A DNA stretch of 64,000 nucleotides from Enterococcus lacertideformus (GTDB lineage Bacteria > Bacillota > Bacilli > Lactobacillales > Enterococcaceae): NCBI GenBank assembly GCA_015680865.1, contig JADAKE010000008.1, positions 62,001 to 126,000 on the forward strand, in the 5' to 3' direction. A program made the translations under genes and the position numbers. The notes below the pieces were generated by a model. The model had not been told where the DNA came from. It searched no databases and was given only the letters and a program-made list of their open reading frames with translations. Below, piece by piece: positions 54,161-63,314 of the stretch (the first letter of the stretch is position 1; the number at the start of each line of letters is the position of its first letter).

Positions 54161-55879
54161 TTATCCTTCTCCTTCTTCACTCTTTTGCTCATCAATAACG
54201 GTCAATTGATAGCTTGCCGTGATCTGTTCAAATGAATCCCTTACTTTCAAAATGATAGTATAAATCCCTGGTAAATTGATATCAGCAGTTTCGATTATCT
54301 CCACATCTTCTAAAGATAGCAATTCTTCTTTATCATAAACTTTGATCCCAGTTAAAGAATCAAAATTCTCCCCAATTATCAGTTCTCGATCGACTACGCC
54401 TATAAATTTAGGCGGTTCATTGATGACCTTTATTTTTCCATAGTCACTTGTTGTTTTTCCATTAGTGTCTGTTACCTTAATGGGTATAACATATTCCCTT
54501 AATTTAGTAGTGTCAATTTGATTCCATGCATGCTCATCCAATTCAATTTTTAAACTATCTACTGGATCTTCACGGTCCGAAATAACTAATTCTGCAAGAA
54601 AATCTTCTACTTTCAATAGTGAGAAAGCATCCACTTGCATCGTTGCCTGGATAATTTTGGGTTCTTCATTTGTTACTCGTACAATGATGGTTTTTTCATT
54701 AGCAAATTTTCCATGTTTATCTTTGACATTACCAATTTTGAAGAAGTAGCTACCTTCTTTTTTAAAATCAAAATTTGTTTCTATAATATTAGATTCATGC
54801 AATTGGATCACGCCATCTTCGATATCTGATACCTTAATATGTTCCAAAAGATTCAAAGGGTGATTTATTTTATGATCAATCAGCGCTGGTAAGTTTATCA
54901 CTGGTGCTTCATTTACAATTTTAATAACAGCTTGAGCTGTAGCTCTTGCGCCATGACGATCGACGATTGAGTAATTCACATCATAGTCCCCTTCTTTATT
55001 GATATCTAGATCTGTCTCAAATGTGACTTTTGATGTCAGCACACCATCTTCCTGATTAAAAGCGAAAATACCTTTAAGCAGATCAAGTGGCTGGCCGATA
55101 CGTTGCTCTAACACTGGCTGTTTTAACTGGAGGATTGGTGCACTATTTATGAAGAAACTAATCTCATTATAAGAAACGGTTCCAGTAGAATCAGTCACTT
55201 GAATCATCAACTTCTGTTCACCTAATTTAGAAGTATCAATAAAATTGTGTTCTACCTTTGGTGCAGGGTCATGACCTATGATGATTTTAAAATAATTAGT
55301 AGGTTCAAAATGACTATATTGTTCAATGACCACCTGAGAAGTGTAAATAAATAATTGTGGGGGCTGCCAATTGGATTGAGATTCAGTTGGTGTTTCTTCT
55401 GGTTGTGGTTCCAATGGTTGGATAGCCGGTATTTCTTTTTTGGTAACGATATTTTTTGGGGGGATTTCTTTTGAAATTTCTAAAGTAGTGAGCGACTCTT
55501 CTTTTTTATTTTTTTCTTTTGTAAATGCAAGGATTAATTGATTGACCTCACTTTCTAATTGTTGAATCATTGAGTTTAATGATTCTTTTTTTGGAGGACT
55601 GTAATCAAACTGGTCAAATACTGAAACCGCTGGATCTTGAGACTCTTCCAAAAAATAATTCTTTGCTATAGCTTTATTCTCGTTCTTTTTTTCTGATATG
55701 TCTGATAAGATAGTAGCTACTTGCATTTGTTGGTGCCTAATTGGTTCTTCTTTGGTTCTTTTTAGTTGCTGACTAATGATCCCAATACCCCATCCTCCTA
55801 TGAAAAAAGCAAAAAGAGCATACACTAGTTTGGTTTTATTCTTCTTAGAAAGATAAGATTTAAAAACAAATCGTTTCAT
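54161..55879 (-). CDS. Large anchored protein with Ig-like (DUF5011-type) repeats
   Basis: 572 residues. One N-terminal transmembrane helix (about 18-36), a 130-residue charged linker with PPKK and PQPEETPTES, then at least four beta-sandwich repeats of about 75 residues, each with DKHG-like and D-x-x-G-x-Y elements such as GDYDVNYSIVDRHGARATA and GIYTIILKVRDSFEQITA. No LPXTG. It is likely held in the membrane and projects outwards near the T4SS. Intact. Ends two bases before the VirB2-like start. Confidence 0.7.
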   Translation of the reverse strand: MKRFVFKSYLSKKNKTKLVYALFAFFIGGWGIGIISQQLKRTKEEPIRHQQMQVATILSDISEKKNENKAIAKNYFLEESQDPAVSVFDQFDYSPPKKESLNSMIQQLESEVNQLILAFTKEKNKKEESLTTLEISKEIPPKNIVTKKEIPAIQPLEPQPEETPTESQSNWQPPQLFIYTSQVVIEQYSHFEPTNYFKIIIGHDPAPKVEHNFIDTSKLGEQKLMIQVTDSTGTVSYNEISFFINSAPILQLKQPVLEQRIGQPLDLLKGIFAFNQEDGVLTSKVTFETDLDINKEGDYDVNYSIVDRHGARATAQAVIKIVNEAPVINLPALIDHKINHPLNLLEHIKVSDIEDGVIQLHESNIIETNFDFKKEGSYFFKIGNVKDKHGKFANEKTIIVRVTNEEPKIIQATMQVDAFSLLKVEDFLAELVISDREDPVDSLKIELDEHAWNQIDTTKLREYVIPIKVTDTNGKTTSDYGKIKVINEPPKFIGVVDRELIIGENFDSLTGIKVYDKEELLSLEDVEIIETADINLPGIYTIILKVRDSFEQITASYQLTVIDEQKSEEGEG

Positions 55880-55952
55880 CTATACCACCCTTTTTTAATT
55901 TCTTTAAATAGCAAGACTTTTTGTCTTTTGAACAGTTTTTAACAAACGTAGT

Positions 55953-58843
55953 TCACATTGTTTTTTTCTTTTTACGTAGATATAGTCCGCTACTAGCTGC
56001 TATAAATAGAATAAAACCAATAACTATCCCTTTTGCGGCGTCTTGGTCACTCGTTTTTGGTAGTATTGATTGTTTCTTTGGCTCTTCTTGTTCTTTTTTA
56101 AAGGTAACCGTCTGTTCTTTATTACTTAAATCATCTTCACATCCTACTTCATTTTCTTGTGCTTCTTCATAGTATAAGATATGCGTAGCAGTCAATTGCT
56201 CCCCATCTTTTAACGTATCTGCTTTTAAATCAAGAGAAACTTCAAACTGATCTTCTTTGCTTTTTGCTGTATAAGTTGACGTGTCTTCACTTACGACTTT
56301 TCCTGTTTTCGTATTTTTGTATTGAGTAAAGACAATATAAGTGTGCCCGATTTCAATTACCTCGCCTTTGACCCACACCACATCTTTCAAATGATTATCA
56401 ATCGTTGGATCAAGTATTTTTTCACCACTGATATCAGTGAATAAAGAGGTCAACTCTAACTGTTCTCGTTCGTTGTACGCTTCTAATACAATCAGCTCTC
56501 CATCCTTTTCAACGGAGACAGAAAACTCCAAGGCTTCTTCTAATGGTAAATATCCTGCCAGTGGTTTCTCTTCCACAAACTTATACTCTCCATAAGGTAG
56601 TCCTTCAATGTTTATCTCACCTGCTTCATCTGTCATGTATTCATCAAGTAAAACTTCTGAAGACTCGCTTTTTTCATCTGTTTCCATTTTATATAGATTG
56701 AATGGCACATTGGCTAATGGTTGTTCATTTAATCGATCTCGCTTAATCAATTGGATATTTTGGCGTGCTAAACGATTCGGTACTTCTAGACGAATCAAGG
56801 AACCTGCGTCCTCTTGCGTTACACTAAAAACCAGTGGTTCTTCTAATGGCACATAGCCTTCTCCTTCATTTGCCCAGGTATCAAAAATCTTAAATTGAGC
56901 GCCTGCGTAAGGAATAGTTTCACCTGTTTCTTCATCCACTTTGACAATATGAAGACGAGACTCAATGATCTTATCTTCCAACAAGAAGAAATGCGTATAG
57001 CCTTCTTCCGTGATCGTTACTTCAAAAGGTTCGATCAATAAATAACCATCGATTCCTTGGGTTTCTTCAATGGTATACGTATCATAAGGTAAATTTTCAA
57101 ATTTAAAATAGCCATTCTTATCAGTCACTTGGACGTATTTTTGTCCAGTCGTATGGGAAGTAGCGGTTAATTCTACGCCTTCTAAAGGTGGCTTCACGTC
57201 CTTGTTATCATTTGAAAACAAGTCGAAAATTTCAAAAACTGTCTGGGGAATCAAAGGACGGGAACCAAACTTATAACCTTCAATATTTCCTGTAATCACT
57301 TGATCCGTCACCGTTTTACTATGAAGAGCCACAGTTTCATTTTACCCAGCATAAGTAAGCTCTACCGTGTATTTTGTTGGATCAAGGTTATAACCTTCCG
57401 GCGGTTCGATCTCTTGTAAAGTATACGTGCCTAACTTTAATCCCTTTAGTTCAGCTTGTACTACTCCATTAACGTCTTCCATTGTTAGTTTGCCAACCGA
57501 GGCACCTTTTCCGTCCGTTAGCTCGTAAACAGCCCCGACCAGTTGTGCCGCTCCTTGTGGCGTATTCCCTGTTTCTTCATCTTCTTTAACTACTTTGAGG
57601 TTGGCTAATTGTTCTTTATTATCCAGACTGACTGTAGTGGTTTCATTGGCTTTGATCGTAATCGTTTGTGGAGTTGAATTTAACACATAACCATTCGGAG
57701 CTTTAATCTCTTGAATAGTGACTTTCGTATCAACTAATAAATCATTCCATGTCGCGTAACCGTCTGATCCTGAGGTGATCTCTTTGGTTTGTCCCTCAGA
57801 GGTCGTAAAACGAAAAACGGCACCTGCCAGTGGTTGCTTGGTGGTTTCATCTACCTTGCGCAAACGGGCATTGCCGTTTTTTAGGACATTTATCGTCACA
57901 GTTACTTGTCTTTGTCCTCGTATTCTGCCGACCATGACATTTTGTGTATATGGGTGTTGGTAAATTAGAGGTACCCCTTGAAAAGATGTGGCAATATCAT
58001 AATCAAATACGACCTGACTAGATATTTCAGCTTCTTTGGTTGCAAGAATCGTTAACTTACTTCCTTCTTTATGGACGTTTATTCCTTGCGACACCATGGC
58101 AGGAGAATGTCTATAATTGCTAAACGCACCCGTTGTATCAATGAGGGTGATACTTTTTCCTACTTCCAGCTCAATCGTTTGATTATCAAAAGACGGTGTT
58201 GTATAGAATTTATCGACATTTGCCATAACATCAGATTTAAACACTTGGTAATCGGACATTGAAAATTCACCTGAAATACTAATTGGATAAATTCCTTGTT
58301 GTTCCCATGCTAAAATCTGGGTCATCAGTTCTTTTTGAAGAGTGTGCACTGTAATGATGATTCCATAGTATTTAATCAATGAAATTTTCTTCATTTGTTC
58401 TGTATTATGTTCACTAACCGTATAACCATGATTATCTCCCATATTTAAGGCGACCCCTTGCTCAATACACAGTGCAATCTCATTGTTGACACGTTTTCCA
58501 TACCAGCCATATTCGCGTCCCCCATTGGATAAATGAATATCAATATTTGCAATATGCGCGTTGGGATCTACAACAATCGTTTGATTTGTTGTCCGATCAT
58601 TTGTGGTTATCTCTCCAAAAGCAGCGTGAATTGATTGATCGATATAATTAGAAGGGATCGTCGTATATAATTTCCCATCGTGCGCTTGAACCAACTGATT
58701 TTTTTGAAGAAAAGTGATTTGTTGCGCCTCTTCATACAGTTTTTTTCTGATTCCAGTGCCAAAGCAGAAATCGTATGTATAAAAGAGGTGACCAATAAGC
58801 TAATGACTATAAATATTCGTATAAATAACTGATATTTTTTCAT
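55953..58843 (-). pseudogene. LPXTG adhesin with thioester and Cna-B domains, frameshift and stop
   Basis: About 963 codons. Signal peptide MKKYQLFIRIFIVISLLVTS; one A is missing in an A7 run near 58735, after which LYEEAQQITFLQ and the rest are in frame. A thioester domain shows Cys126 in EIALCIEQG and Gln176 in MTQILAWEQ, the pair that forms a Cys-Gln thioester in Gram-positive adhesins. Then several Cna-B/SpaA-like repeats (KLTMEDVN...GTYTLQEIEPPEGYN). TAA 57342-57344 cuts after LTYAG; in frame NETVALHSKTV resumes with further Cna-B and VaFE-like domains. Sortase signal LPKTSD near the end, transmembrane helix and KKKK tail. First big gene of the T4SS block. Confidence 0.88.
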
Positions 58844-58934
58844 AGAAACTCTCCTATTTTTGTTAATCGACTCCTAATTTAACTGCAAAAGCTACTCGAT
58901 AAATGTAGATTGACATATCTTTTTTAGGAATTGT

Positions 58935-59147
58935 TTATCTTATCAAACGAATAATGTATCCTTCTTTACAACGTTCATATCGTAAGACACCGCTTTTTTG
59001 TATCTGATTAATTAACTTTGCTTTATGTCCATTTGTCCAATTACTTTTGTGAACAAGATGTTCATATTCGTTTAAAGTAATTTGTTTCCGTTTACCACTA
59101 CGCATAAAGCGTAGAAGTTGCTGAATCTCTGACATCTGATAACCCAT
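58935..59147 (-). CDS. Small basic protein of unknown function
   Basis: 70 residues, AAGGAGG before ATG 59147. Predicted mostly helical (MSEIQQLLRFMRSGKRKQITLNEYEHLVHKS) with a short beta end RYERCKEGYIIRLI: the plan of a small winged-helix protein. Upstream of the adhesin, where pCF10-like loci hold regulators. Intact. Confidence 0.55.
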   Translation of the reverse strand: MGYQMSEIQQLLRFMRSGKRKQITLNEYEHLVHKSNWTNGHKAKLINQIQKSGVLRYERCKEGYIIRLIR

Positions 59148-59184
59148 TTTTACCCTCCTTCAACATTTTAAGGCAACAACACTT

Positions 59185-59319
59185 TTAGGATGAATGAGAA
59201 CCTGCTTTTTTAGGAAAAAGCCAACCTGTAAAGCTATAAATCATTGAGAAAAACCAACGTAAGAAATCCTTCTTCAAACAAATAGCTAAATTATTAGCGA
59301 TTACTTGTTCCGTCTTCAT
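59185..59319 (-). CDS. Small membrane-peptide ORF
   Basis: 44 residues from ATG 59319, six bases after the TAA of the preceding small frame. MKTEQVIANNLAICL then a hydrophobic stretch FLRWFFSMIYSFTGWLF and polar end. No clear ribosome site. Function unknown; coding status modest. Confidence 0.35.
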   Translation of the reverse strand: MKTEQVIANNLAICLKKDFLRWFFSMIYSFTGWLFPKKAGSHSS

Positions 59320-59326
59320 CAAGGAA

Positions 59327-59746
59327 TTATAACAATACTTCTGCTGTTAACCGGCCATCGTTAACAGGACTGTCTCTTTGTTTAGCATCGATAGGAACAG
59401 ACAGCAAATCATTCCTATCAGTCTCGTTGTATACCGATAGCGACCAATAGAGATGCTCATTTATAAAGTTTTCAAAGGTCTATTTTCTTTATTACCAAGC
59501 TTTTACTTTTACTGGTTGTTCCATGTATTGTAAAGATTGGGTAGCATTCATCCTTTTAGCAAAGATGATTCCCCCAGAAGCGACAGCGGTTTTTATTTGG
59601 GAATAAAGTTTATAATCTGGTAATTCTTTTTTTGTCTCGCGATTGATGAATTGGCCATTCCCTAAATTAGCCCAAGTTGAACCATCAAATAATCGAATTG
59701 TCAATGCTTTGCTTCTAATCGCCTTTTTTGTACAAATTCTAAACAC
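59327..59746 (-). pseudogene. Possible broken T4SS-operon leader gene
   Basis: GAGGAGGGA precedes GTG 59746, and 84 codons are open (TIRLFDGSTWANLGNGQFIN, MNATQSLQYMEQPVKVKAW). Beyond the stop at 59492, another frame gives NKENRPLKTL, and after a further change the original frame gives NEHLYWSLSVYNETDRNDLL to RLTAEVLL before TAA 59327. These pieces read like one protein of about 140 residues with two frame disruptions. Unknown family; a short intact 84-residue protein is the alternative. Confidence 0.4.
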
Positions 59747-59808
59747 TTAAATCCCTCCTCACTATATAACTACGATTTATTTGGGATTCTTCCAAAAAAA
59801 AAAAACAA

Positions 59809-59849
59809 AAAGACAGCAATCGGCTTTTTACAAGCAGATCGTTGTCTTT
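59809..59849 (-). terminator. Terminator of the rbs operon
   Basis: AAAGACAGCAATCG pairs imperfectly with CGATCGTTGTCTTT; minus strand runs into a long T tract. Directly after the rbsU stop (59876). Confidence 0.8.
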
Positions 59850-59875
59850 CACTTTTTTAGAGAAATAAAGAATAA

Positions 59876-60710
59876 TTAGATCAATACTGTAATGGTAGCT
59901 GCAGCTAAAATCAAAACTAATCCAATAATTGTAACAGTCATCTCTTTTTTCGTTTTCTTTTGTCCTAGGAACCAAATACCTGTGAGTGTAGCTAAAACAA
60001 CCGATGTTTGAGAAAGAATAAAGCCAGTAGCTAATCCATTCATATCTGGTTGAGCGGAAATAAGGTAAGTTAAAGCTGCAAAGGCAAAGAAAAATCCTGA
60101 AAAAATATGTTTATAAGAAACAATTTCTGTAAATGCTGATTTTTCTTTAAAACTTAAAACAGCAGTATAAAAGACAGCAACAATTACCATAACGATTGCT
60201 TGAGGTAAAAAGGCATGCATCCCATCGATAGAAGTTGCTTGTGGAGCAGCTGAATAGGCCCAATAGCCAATTTCTCCCACTGCTAATAAAAGTACTGCTT
60301 TTTTTAGCAAATGGCTATCTTCTTTATTTTTCTTTTCTGACCAAACAGTCATCCATGCACCTAAAATAATCAAAACTAAGGCAAATACGCCCCATAATGA
60401 AGCACCTAATAATTGAAAGGCAGTCGTAATAGGCATAGCACGTGATGAACCAATTAAAGTAAATGATTGAAAGGTAATAATTTGAGCGATTGCCCAACCA
60501 ACACCAGATAAGATCGAAAAGATAAGATCTGAACCTGTGGGTAATCCCATTCCTTTAAATAAAGCAAAAATAATAGCAAAAATTAAAGTCCCTACTGTCG
60601 AACCTAAAATTTGGTTCACCGGACGACCACCAATTTTAGAGGCAATCGTTGGGTATAAGCCCCCAACCTAATAATGGTCCTAAACCAATTAACAGTGCGG
60701 TAGTATTCAT
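59876..60710 (-). pseudogene. rbsU: RbsU/GRP-family ribose transporter, one-base insertion
   Basis: ATG 60710 with AAGGAGG upstream. MNTTALLIGLGPLLGWG is followed by an extra G in a G5 tract (about 60660), which shifts the frame; without it LYPTIASKIGGRPVNQILGSTVG follows and 277 residues result. Ten hydrophobic helices. Glucose/ribose uptake family (GRP), partner of rbsD and rbsK in Lactobacillales. Could also be a sequencing slip. Confidence 0.85.
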
Positions 60711-60737
60711 TTTTTGATATTCCTCCTTTTATTCTTC

Positions 60738-61133
60738 TTAAAATACAACGCCACTTTCTAAAATAATATTAGCATAAGGTGACATCTCTCCGGTACGAAT
60801 AAACGCATGACAATGAGTTAAGTCTGCTTTCATTTCACTGTGTGGAATAAATGTAATTGGTACTTCAGGTAAACATTCTTGGATTTTTGCTAATACTTTC
60901 GGATTTTCTGATTTGATTTCTTCCGCTAAATAGACTCGCTGAACTTCTAGTTCTTCCAAAACGTTGTTTAATACGTCCATAAAAGTTGGAATACCATTTT
61001 CGACAGCCAAATCAATTTTTTCAGTAGTTAATGGCACAGGCATCCCTGCATCACCAATACTTAACTTATCAAAATGCCCCATTTGTGCGATCACACGAGA
61101 AATATCTGAATTGATTACTTTTGTTCTTTTCAT
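60738..61133 (-). CDS. rbsD: D-ribose pyranase
   Basis: 131 residues. Interconverts pyranose and furanose forms of ribose. [24 protein letters not shown] with catalytic His20, and the end [17 protein letters not shown] are family-specific. AAAGGATG upstream. Intact, between broken rbsK and rbsU. Confidence 0.93.
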   Translation of the reverse strand: MKRTKVINSDISRVIAQMGHFDKLSIGDAGMPVPLTTEKIDLAVENGIPTFMDVLNNVLEELEVQRVYLAEEIKSENPKVLAKIQECLPEVPITFIPHSEMKADLTHCHAFIRTGEMSPYANIILESGVVF

Positions 61134-61151
61134 CACTAAAACATCCTTTCT

Positions 61152-62060
61152 TTAACCTAATGCTTTTTTATATGGAATGGAAGGTTGAGCTCCAAAACGT
61201 TGAACTGTCAACGAAGATGCTTTATTTCCATAATTGATAGCTTCTTCTAAATTGCTGAAATCTTTTGACAGTATACTACTCATTACGCAGATAAAGGTAT
61301 CTCCAGCAGCTGTGGTATCTACTGCATTTACTTTAAACGCTGGTACGACACCGCTCTTTCCATTTTTGATTGCGTAAAAAGCGCCTTTACTTCCAATCGT
61401 GATAATTACTACCTCAATCCCTAATTGGTGGAAACTATTTGCTGCTTTATTTAAACTTTCCTCATCTTCAATTGTGATTCCTGTCAAAATTTCTGTTTCC
61501 GTTTCATTTGGGATAATCATATCCGTTACCTTCAATAGCTCTTCAGGCACATTTTCTAATGCGGGCGCAGGATTTAGAATTGTTTTTACTCCTACTGCTT
61601 TTGCTATTCTAAATGCGGCAACCGTACTTTCTATAGCGCTTTCAAATTGAGCAATAATAAAATCACTTTTTTCAATAATTCCTTTGTGTTGATGGACTTG
61701 TTCAGGCGTAAAAGCATTATTTGCTCCAGCATGGATCATGATGCTGTTTTCTCCTTTATCATCTACAATGATATATGCTTGACCTGTTGCTTAATTTTCT
61801 AAAGTCGTTACACCGGTTACGTCGATTTCTTCTTGTTCTAGAAGCTCTGCCATTGTTTTTCCAGCTTCATCCGTTCCGATAGCGCCAATAAAATACGTTT
61901 CTGCTTCTGAACGTTTTGCAGCTACTGCTTGATTGGCTCCTTTTCCTCCACCTGCTGAAAAAGTTTCTTTTGTATGAATCGTTTCTCCTGGCTTAGGCAT
62001 ATGTTTGACTCGGATTGTCCGATCTAAATTAATACTACCAATAACTGCCACTGTATTCAT
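61152..62060 (-). pseudogene. rbsK: Ribokinase with in-frame TAA
   Basis: About 302 codons from ATG 62060 (MNTVAVIGSINLDRTIRV). The N-terminal part runs to GVTTLEN, then TAA 61791-61793, then ATGQAYIIVDDKGENSIMIHAG continues in frame. NPAPA, PNETE and the catalytic Asp motif DTTAAGDTF are present. A CAA-to-TAA change would explain it. Phosphorylates ribose for entry into pentose phosphate metabolism; with rbsU shifted too, ribose use is probably lost. Confidence 0.9.
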
Positions 62061-62113
62061 TGTCACTGCTTCTCCCCCTTCTATCATTAAGCTAAACACC
62101 CTTTAAATGTTAA

Positions 62114-62127
62114 TTAAAACGTTTTAA
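62114..62127. promoter_or_regulatory. LacI-type (RbsR/CcpA-like) operator
   Basis: TTAAAACGTTTTAA, a perfect 14-bp palindrome with central CG, placed 13-26 bases downstream of the -10 box and upstream of rbsK. Likely RbsR operator or cre. Confidence 0.7.
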
Positions 62128-62139
62128 CTCTACAACAAA

Positions 62140-62168
62140 AATATAGCATAAATTGAAAGCTATTTCAA
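62140..62168 (-). promoter_or_regulatory. Promoter of the rbs operon
   Basis: Minus strand TTGAAA (62163-62168) and TATATT (62140-62145), spacer 17. Confidence 0.75.
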
Positions 62169-62228
62169 GTACTCATTTTTTGGCTTTTAAAGTACGAACT
62201 ATGTATTAAACTACGACGCATAATCACA

Positions 62229-62291
62229 GACGCAATAAACCAAAGAATCTAAAAATAGATTTTCCTATTTTCTGGATCCTTCGGCTTTTTT
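62229..62291. repeat. Hairpin repeat copy B (terminator-like)
   Basis: Begins GACGCAATAA as copy A at 46686; arms CCAAAGAATC / GGATCCTTCGG and an inner AAAATAG/CTATTTT pair, then TTTTTT. Lies between rbs promoter and manA end. Confidence 0.65.
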
Positions 62292-62324
62292 CGCAAGTGT
62301 TATTTGAGGGGCTAATATATTACT

Positions 62325-63276
62325 CTATTTTCCTGGTTCAGAGGCAATAATTGATAATTCTCCTTGTATTGACCATTCTTCAACATCGTTTGGTAAGATA
62401 AAACTGGTTCCTTTAGTCAATGGGTAGGACTTGTCATCGACGACTAGCTCTCCAGCTCCTTCAATTACCGTGGCTAATGTATACGGCGCTTGTTTTTTAA
62501 ATGAAGTAATCCCTTTTATATCCCATTCATAAACATTAAAGAAGATTGTTTTTAAATAAGTTACGATAGACGAATTTCCCTTACGTACCTCTTTCATTTG
62601 TAATTGCGGTGTTTCAGCAGGAACGGTCGTGACATCAATTGATTGTTGAATGTGTAACTCACGGGTTTGTCCGTTTGCATCTTTTCGATCATAATCATAC
62701 ACACGATAAGTCGTATCTGAACTCTGTTGTGTTTCTAAAATCATGATCCCCTTACCAATTGCATGGATGGTTCCACTTGGTACATAGAAAAAATCACCTT
62801 TTTTAACAGGTACTTTTTTCAGTAAATCATCCCAACGTCCGTCATGGATCATTTCAGCAAGCTCTTCTCTGGATTTTGCATGATGCCCATAAATGATTTC
62901 GGCACCTGGTTCTGCATAGATGATGTACCAACATTCAGTCTTTCCTAATTCGCCCTCATGCTTCATTCCATAGGCATCGTCTGGATGAACTTGTACAGAA
63001 AGCTCATCTTCAGCGTCCAAAATTTTGATTAATAGTGGAAAAACTGGTTCCTTAGGATAACCAAATAATTCTTTGTGTTCTGCCCATAAATCATCTAATT
63101 TTATAGCCTTTAAATTGACCATTTTCTACAATACTTACGCCATGAGGATGTGCGCTAATTGCCCAATCTTCACCAATTTTATCATTTGGTATATCAAATC
63201 CAAAAACTGATTTTAAACGGCTTCCTCCCCATATTTTTTCTTGAAAAACTGGCTTTAAAAACATCGGTTCTTTCAT
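62325..63276 (-). pseudogene. manA: Mannose-6-phosphate isomerase, class I, one-base insertion
   Basis: GAGGAG precedes ATG 63276. MFLKPVFQEKIWGGSRL to VENGQFKGY, then an extra A (T4 run at 63099-63102) shifts the frame; the rest KLDDLWAEHKELFGYPKEPVFPLLIK and the zinc-site motifs QVHPDD, GKTECWYI, PSGTIHAIG are in the next frame. Repaired length 316, normal for Bacilli. Converts mannose-6-P to fructose-6-P. Could be sequencing slip or real. Confidence 0.88.
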
Positions 63277-63314
63277 AATTCAAACTCCTCTCAATATTCA
63301 TAGTTATTATAGCA

